From NCBI RefSeq assembly GCF_000002425.4, contig NC_037255.1:6516063-6580062 (forward strand): a DNA stretch of 64,000 bases, in the 5' to 3' direction. This stretch comes from Physcomitrium patens (taxonomy: Eukaryota > Streptophyta > Bryopsida > Funariales > Funariaceae). Below the pieces are notes generated by a model. The model searched no databases and was not told the origin of the DNA. It was given only the letters and a program-made list of their open reading frames with translations. Positions 58,778-64,000 of this stretch are shown here, one piece after another. A program made the translations under genes and the position numbers. Within the stretch, counting starts at the first letter, position 1; each line of letters starts with the position of its first letter.

Positions 58778-60853
58778 GTGCGGCTGGAATCTTGTACAAC
58801 TTCTAATGAAGGTCCTATCCTCTCCTCAGAACCATCTCCTTGTTTTATAATAGATGTGCGTTTAGGACCTAATAATTACAAAGCCTCTGCCTTGATAGAT
58901 TCAGGAGCCTCAGCTTGTTTTTTAGATGAAGAATTTGCTAGATGTCATAGAATATCATTAATACAAAAAACTAAACCTGTACACGTAGAAGTCATAGATG
59001 GTCGTCCGTTGTCTTCTGGAGATGTAACTCACGAAACACTCCCTGTAGATGTAGTAATAAATGGTCATAGTAGTTGCGTAATTTTTAATATAATTAGATC
59101 TCCCTCTAATCCAGTAATTTTAGGCTTATCATGGTTAGAAAAGTATAATCCTCGAATAGATTGGATTTCTCGTAAACTTGATTTTCCTCAGAGCATTAGT
59201 AACAGTTCTATTAACCAAGTAAAAAACCATGAGTCTAGTATAGTAAAACTCACACCTATAGGTGCAAAAGCATTTATACACGCAGCAAAAGAAGGATCAA
59301 CTTTTGCTATTTATGCTGCACCTATTTCTGAAAGCGTAAAGACTTCAAGTGGCATTCCAAGTCAATATCAGGATTATCAAGACGTTTTTGAGAAAAAGAA
59401 TGCAGATATTCTTCCTGAGCATCGCCCATACGATTGTTCAATCGATCTCAAGGAAGGAACTCAGCCACCATTTGGACCAATTTACAGTTTATCGCAAGAT
59501 GAGTTGGCTGAACTCAAGACATATATTGACGAGAATTTAGCGAAGAATTTCATACGCCATTCAAAATCTCCAGCAGGAGCTCCAATTTTATTCGTAAAGA
59601 AAAAAGATGGATCTTTACGAATGTGTGTTGACTATCGAGGACTCAACAAGATTACAATCAAGAACAGGTATCTATTATCTTTGATATCAGGACTCCTTGA
59701 CCAGTTAAATCAAGCTAAGATCTATACAAAAATAGATCTAAGAGGAGCATATAATCTAGTACGGATCAAAGAAGGAGATGAATGGAAGACTGCGTTTCGA
59801 ACCAGGTACGGGCATTTTGAATATAATGTCATGCCTTTTGGACTCACGAATGCACCAGCTGCTTTTCAACATCTCATGAATGATGTATTTCGTGAATTCT
59901 TAGACAATTTTGTCGTCTGCTACCTAGACGATATCCTGATTTATTCTAAGAATGTTGAAGAACATAAAATACATGTTTGTCAAGTATTACAAAAACTCAG
60001 AGATGCAGGATTGTACGCCAAGATGGAAAAGTGTGTATTTCACACTACTCAAGTTGACTTTTTAGGATACATCATTTCAAATGATGGTCTTATGATGGAT
60101 TCTAAGAAAGTCCAAACAATCATGGATTGGAAGATTCCAAAGACTGTGAGAGATGTCCAATGTTTCTTGGGATTTGCCAATTACTATCGGATCTTCATCA
60201 AAGACTTCTCACGAGTTGCAGCTCCACTTACACGCTTGACTAGTAAAGATAAATTCCAATGGAATCAAGAAGCGAAAGCAGCATTTGAAGCCTTGAAGAC
60301 ATCGTTTGTCTCTGCACCAGTCTTATATCGTGTTGACTTTTCCAAGGTATTTTTTATGGAAACAGACGCATCGGATTTTGCCTTGGGTGTAGTTTTATCA
60401 CAAATGGGAACAGATGACAAACTTCATCTGATAGCTTTTCATTCAAGAAAATTCTCAGCAGCCGAGATCAATTATGAGATCCACGATAAAGAACTTCTTG
60501 CAATCGTGGATTCTTTTCAAGAATGGCATCATTATCTAGAAGGTGCTTCTAGTCCAGTCACTGTGTATACAGATCACAAGAACCTCAAGTATTTCATGTC
60601 AGCACGCGTGTTGAATCGTCGTCAAGCTCGTTGGAGTATGTCTTTGTCAAGATTCGACTTCATTATCACTTATCGGCCAGGAAAACAACAAGGTTTGTCC
60701 GATGCCCTGTCTAGACGTTTTTATTTTGCACCAAAAGAAGGAGATGCAGCTTTTGAGCAACAAAGAAAAGTCCTCTTGAAATCGGAGCAATTTCATCTCC
60801 GAGCAGTGAAATCAACACTGACTGTTGATTCAACTTTTCTCAAGCAAATCTAG
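58778..60853 (+). CDS. pol: pol of element D, part 1: protease, RT, RNase H
   Basis: 691 codons, in the -1 frame to gag; the frame is open upstream of 58778 into the gag end, so frameshifting or reinitiation would both work. Aspartic protease with LIDSGASA (residues about 39-46) and [31 protein letters not shown], catalytic Asp of TKID (about 320), MPFGLTNAPAAFQH, and CYLDDILIYS with the Asp pair at about 384-385. RNase H: ETDASDF (Asp about 530), EIHDKELLAI, YTDHKNLKYF. The frame ends in a TAG at 60851, where the related copy A has a Gln codon; part 2 continues in the same frame. It is therefore a recent nonsense mutation. Confidence 0.94.
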   Translation: MRLESCTTSNEGPILSSEPSPCFIIDVRLGPNNYKASALIDSGASACFLDEEFARCHRISLIQKTKPVHVEVIDGRPLSSGDVTHETLPVDVVINGHSSCVIFNIIRSPSNPVILGLSWLEKYNPRIDWISRKLDFPQSISNSSINQVKNHESSIVKLTPIGAKAFIHAAKEGSTFAIYAAPISESVKTSSGIPSQYQDYQDVFEKKNADILPEHRPYDCSIDLKEGTQPPFGPIYSLSQDELAELKTYIDENLAKNFIRHSKSPAGAPILFVKKKDGSLRMCVDYRGLNKITIKNRYLLSLISGLLDQLNQAKIYTKIDLRGAYNLVRIKEGDEWKTAFRTRYGHFEYNVMPFGLTNAPAAFQHLMNDVFREFLDNFVVCYLDDILIYSKNVEEHKIHVCQVLQKLRDAGLYAKMEKCVFHTTQVDFLGYIISNDGLMMDSKKVQTIMDWKIPKTVRDVQCFLGFANYYRIFIKDFSRVAAPLTRLTSKDKFQWNQEAKAAFEALKTSFVSAPVLYRVDFSKVFFMETDASDFALGVVLSQMGTDDKLHLIAFHSRKFSAAEINYEIHDKELLAIVDSFQEWHHYLEGASSPVTVYTDHKNLKYFMSARVLNRRQARWSMSLSRFDFIITYRPGKQQGLSDALSRRFYFAPKEGDAAFEQQRKVLLKSEQFHLRAVKSTLTVDSTFLKQI

Positions 60854-60859
60854 TCCAGT

Positions 60860-62266
60860 ATGTCCTCAGACCCTCTTGTTCATGATATCGAGAATAATTC
60901 TTCCAAGTCTCATGATTCTTCTAAGTTCGAGTTCAAGAATAATCTATTATATTTTGAAGGACGCCTATATGTTCCAGAAGGAAAAGCACGTTTGCGTGTT
61001 CTTCAAGCACGTCATGACTTTCCAGCAGCAGGTCACTTTGGATATAATAAGACTCTGGAACTCATATCAAGAGATTTTTGGTGGCCACAAATGTGGAAGT
61101 CAGTCAAAGACTTTGTACAATCATGTGATATTTGTTCAAGATCAAAAATTCCTCGACATCGACCTTACGGACTTCTTCAGCCATTACCTATACCAGAACA
61201 ACCATGGTCTTCTGTTTCTATGGATTTCATCACAGATCTTCCAAACTCAAGATCTTATGATTCTATATTTGTGATAGTAGATCGTTTCACCAAGATGGCA
61301 CATTTTATGCCATGTACAAAATCTATCACAGGTGAAGAAACAGCTAAGCTTTTCATTGATAATATCTATCGCTATCATGGATTACCTAAAGATATCATAT
61401 CGGATAGGGGAACTCAATTTGTGTCGAGATTCTGGAGGACTCTTTTCAAGATTTTAAAAGTGGACATAAAGCTATCTTCAGCTTTCCATCCTCAAACTGA
61501 TGGACAAACAGAGCACGTAAACCAAGTCTTGGAACAGTATTTAAGGTGTACCATCAACTACCAACAAGATGATTGGACAATCCTTTTGCCATTGGCAGAG
61601 TTTGCTTATAATAATACAGTACATTCTTCCATGCAACAAACACCTTTCTTTGCCAATTATGGCTATCATCCACGACTTGATACTTTTGATTTTTCAAAAG
61701 TTGATAATCTTGCAGCAGAAGATATGGCAAATCGGTTGTCAGAGTTACATGCAATAATGAAGGCGCAGTTGAAGAAAGCTCAAGAACGACAAAAGATAAA
61801 TGCAGATGTATATCGTAAAGAGCAACCACAACTCAACGTGGGTGATAAGGTATGGCTACTTCGTCGCAATATCAAGACCACTCGACCTTGTGACAAATTG
61901 GACTATCGTAGGCTTGGCCCTTTTTCTGTTTCTGAACAGATCAACCCAGTTGCATATCGGTTACATCTACCGGAGTCAATGAAGATCCATCCTGTATTCC
62001 ACGTGTCTCTTCTTGAACCATATAAGACAGTGGATATACAAGGAAGAAGACAAATGCCACCGCCTCCTATAGAAGTAGATAATAATGAAGAATTTGAGGT
62101 GGAAGAGATATTAGACTCAAGGCGGCGCCGAAATAAGCTGGAATATCTTGTTCATTGGCGCGGATATGATATTAGTGAGCGCACATGGGAGCCATCCAGG
62201 AATCTAGCAAATGCATCAGCTAAAGTCAAAGTTTTTCATCAACGACATCCATCAAAACCAAGATGA
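60860..62266 (+). CDS. pol: pol of element D, part 2: integrase and chromodomain
   Basis: Continues the pol frame after the single stop. Integrase zinc site: HDFPAAGH (His 52 and 59 of this segment) with CDIC (Cys 89 and 92). Catalytic triad Asp 122 (MDFITDL), Asp 182 (SDRGTQF), Glu 218 (DGQTE), a D,D(35)E spacing. C-terminal GPY/F module KLDYRRLGPFSVSEQINP near 346-363. Chromodomain about 411-462 with FEVEEILD, YLVHWRGYDISERTWEP and conserved cage aromatics. A chromodomain at the integrase end defines chromoviruses and is thought to guide insertion into histone-marked chromatin. Confidence 0.94.
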   Translation: MSSDPLVHDIENNSSKSHDSSKFEFKNNLLYFEGRLYVPEGKARLRVLQARHDFPAAGHFGYNKTLELISRDFWWPQMWKSVKDFVQSCDICSRSKIPRHRPYGLLQPLPIPEQPWSSVSMDFITDLPNSRSYDSIFVIVDRFTKMAHFMPCTKSITGEETAKLFIDNIYRYHGLPKDIISDRGTQFVSRFWRTLFKILKVDIKLSSAFHPQTDGQTEHVNQVLEQYLRCTINYQQDDWTILLPLAEFAYNNTVHSSMQQTPFFANYGYHPRLDTFDFSKVDNLAAEDMANRLSELHAIMKAQLKKAQERQKINADVYRKEQPQLNVGDKVWLLRRNIKTTRPCDKLDYRRLGPFSVSEQINPVAYRLHLPESMKIHPVFHVSLLEPYKTVDIQGRRQMPPPPIEVDNNEEFEVEEILDSRRRRNKLEYLVHWRGYDISERTWEPSRNLANASAKVKVFHQRHPSKPR

Positions 62267-62360
62267 AAACCTCTCTTATAAAAGAGACAAGATTGAGGCA
62301 AGATAACATTCAATTTCCTATCCTTGTTTGTAACTTCTTTGCATTTGTGACGCTAATTAG

Positions 62361-62783
62361 ATGGAGAGCCAACAACCAGCGGATTCAACTCAAGAACCTT
62401 CGTTTGCTGACTTACCGGATGAGACATTGCGATTGTCACAACCTTCAAGACGACGCAACCGAGATGAAGATCCTCAAGAACGACATGTTCTTCCTCGAAT
62501 AAATGGTGAGATACAACGCATTTGGTATCACGACCTTAGAAGAGATTCTCGATGTTTGGTGATATTATTGGAGATAGGAACGACTCCTGATGGTGTTTCA
62601 AATGTATTATTTGAAGGAAGTTATGAAGGCCTCAACAGTGATCAAATAACAGGGTGGTCTTCTCGCCCTGGAATGGGACACTATCGATGGCTAAGAGGAC
62701 CCATCAACTATCTTCGAAGAGAACAAAGATCAGAGTATGTAGCAAATACAATTCGCCGCATATTAGATTTTCTCAATATATAA
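62361..62783 (+). CDS. ORF2 of element D: conserved 140-aa protein of unknown function
   Basis: Open reading frame between the pol stop (62266) and the polypurine tract (62811), in a different frame from pol. The protein starts MESQQPADSTQEPSFADLPD, has a basic Arg-rich stretch PSRRRNRDEDPQERH, then a compact C-terminal half with CLVILLEIG, GSYEGLNSDQITGWSSRPG, GHYRWLRGP and a helix REQRSEYVANTIRRILDFL. No signal peptide, no transmembrane segment, no zinc-binding or nuclease motif I recognise, so it is not a typical env. Homologues in A, B, C and E keep the same place. A T-rich tract ending in AG lies upstream in A, B and C, so a spliced mRNA is possible. Confidence 0.85.
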   Translation: MESQQPADSTQEPSFADLPDETLRLSQPSRRRNRDEDPQERHVLPRINGEIQRIWYHDLRRDSRCLVILLEIGTTPDGVSNVLFEGSYEGLNSDQITGWSSRPGMGHYRWLRGPINYLRREQRSEYVANTIRRILDFLNI

Positions 62784-62810
62784 TCACCGCTCCTCGTGGA
62801 ACTCGTCCCT

Positions 62811-62824
62811 AGAAGGGGGGGTAA
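62811..62824 (+). promoter_or_regulatory. Polypurine tract of element D
   Basis: AGAAGGGGGGGTAA abuts the TG of the 3' LTR. The same G7 tract precedes the LTR in fragment F. Confidence 0.85.
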
Positions 62825-63362
62825 TGTCACGGACATACATATAATTACCTATATGAATATATAAAAGTATGTAAAAGTAGATAAAAGTAGGTTAATTGTG
62901 TAATATCTTCTAGAGAAGCTTCTTAGAAGCTTCATAGACGCTGCTTTGACTTTATAGGAGTCTATAGTTGACTTTTAGGCTAGAAACTTGGTCAACAAGT
63001 TAGCCATGTGCCACACATGTTGGAAGCTTAAAGAACAAGCTAACTACGTGGTCCATCCATAGAAAACTTGCCTTGTAAGCAAAGGCATGTGGCCTAGAAA
63101 GTCAACATATATTGGAGGTCTTATAGAACATCGCCATGTGGCTTCTAGTTAGATAGTATATATAGAGGCAAGAGTGAAGCCCTCTTCACTCTTGTCAACT
63201 CCTTTCTTGCTTCTAGTCTAGTTTCAAGGGTCTCTAGTTTTCTTGTATTTTGGCAATAGCCATTCTAATTTCTTTCTTAATATACATATTTCTATTTTGT
63301 CCTATTTCTTTGAGAAAAGTCTCACTTACTCTTTAGCTTTCATCGAGTTCTTGTCCTTGACA
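62825..63362 (+). repeat. 3' LTR of element D
   Basis: 538 bp, nearly identical to 57013-57552; ends CCTTGACA, followed by target copy TGTGA. Confidence 0.95.
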
Positions 63363-64000
63363 TGTGAAGATATATTACTTTTACGAGACATCTTCTTCTT
63401 TTATTATGGCCGTATATTGTTTCTTGTTGACGTTGCATCAATTCTTTATACCAAATTTTACTTACATCAATAGACATGTATCAATAAAATTTATCTAGTC
63501 CTACATTATCTACCTACTTATAATCTTTTATGTCTATCAAAGCTTAGATTGTTGGCAATGCAAAGTATTGTATATAATATACGTGAAATTATTATTTTAT
63601 TGCATATAGAAAGAAGATGACTGTTGATGTGTAAAAATGATCAAGAATACAAGAATGCAATAGCACAAAGTAAAGCATAAGAAAGATAATGTGAGGAGTA
63701 TAATTGCAAATTAACTGTGAAACTAAACTTGTGGTGTGGGATGGTTTTATAAGAAGCTTCATTGATTTGAAGTTTTTCAAATATTGTTGTAGTAGAAATT
63801 ATTATAATGTAAGATGACTAATGAATGAAAAAGAAAAGAAAATATTATATTATAGAAGATCTTATTTTAAAATATTATAGAAAATTATCTTAAAATTATA
63901 GAAAATATTCAAAAAGATAATAAAATTAAAAAATACCATTATTGCCTTTTTACAAAATGAGCTTCTATTTACTTTGTAGGACCATAAATAAAGCAAAATA
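63363..64000. other. AT-rich flank right of element D
   Basis: Starts with the right target copy TGTGA. No gene, RNA or repeat recognised to the end of the window. Confidence 0.6.

Larger units (their letters stand above)
57013..63362 (+). mobile_element. Element D: nearly intact, young chromovirus
   Basis: LTRs 57013-57552 and 62825-63362, perfect target duplication TGTGA (57008-57012 and 63363-63367). The LTRs differ at only a few sites plus a small T-run indel. gag is open, pol is open except for one TAG between RNase H and integrase, and ORF2 is open. All cis elements are present: TATA, primer site, leader structure, polypurine tract. It is the best reference copy of the family in this window and the youngest insertion by LTR similarity. 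A sibling without the stop could be active. Confidence 0.96.

Overview
The window reads as nuclear DNA of a land plant, most likely a bryophyte (moss) or another seedless plant. Two intact intron-bearing plant genes sit in an AT-rich background filled with Ty3/gypsy LTR retrotransposons that carry a chromodomain (chromoviruses). The species call is an inference from gene content, short introns and retrotransposon type.

Layout. (1) 1-16.0 kb: a retrotransposon nest. Element A (1150-7541, TSD TATAA/CATAA) and element B (7874-14434, perfect TSD ATCCT) interrupt a minus-strand gag remnant of a third lineage. A minus-strand LTR with leader lies at 15.1-16.0 kb. (2) 16-34.4 kb: the gene island. A plus-strand glycerophosphocholine acyltransferase-like membrane protein gene (coding exons 21067-23467, 473 aa, 8 exons) converges on a minus-strand GH31 heteroglycan-glucosidase-like gene (coding 32645-26688, 987 aa, 20 exons). 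Every intron in both models is GT-AG and every junction keeps the frame. (3) 34.4-42.2 kb: AT-rich intergenic DNA with many (TA)n arrays, one solo LTR inserted in such an array, and a less AT-rich island near 40 kb holding a 22-bp perfect palindrome. (4) 42.2-56.7 kb: a nest built on minus-strand element E. Element C (perfect TSD AATAT) sits in the 3' LTR of E, a truncated 3' end (F) sits near the chromodomain, and a 1.25-kb foreign repeat flanked by a 7-bp duplication sits inside E pol. (5) 57.0-63.4 kb: element D, almost intact (perfect TSD TGTGA): one open gag, a pol broken by a single stop codon, and an extra open ORF.

How the elements work. Order in all full copies: LTR, leader, gag (zinc knuckle), pol in the -1 frame (protease, RT, RNase H, integrase with GPY/F, chromodomain), a short extra ORF ('ORF2', about 140 aa), polypurine tract, LTR. 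Three things stand out. First, the 11 nt beginning two bases after the 5' LTR are an exact reverse complement of 11 nt about 31 bp downstream of the LTR TATA box, where the transcript should begin. This is the geometry of Tf1/sushi-type self-priming. Elements D and B use different 11-mers that change on both sides together. Second, the leader folds into a repeated two-hairpin structure with covarying stems, one unit in A and D and three in B. Third, ORF2 is conserved between two diverged families and has no function I can name. The B LTR also carries perfect heat-shock elements. Decay of A and B is almost all C-to-T / G-to-A stop codons without frameshifts, as expected from deamination of methylated cytosine.
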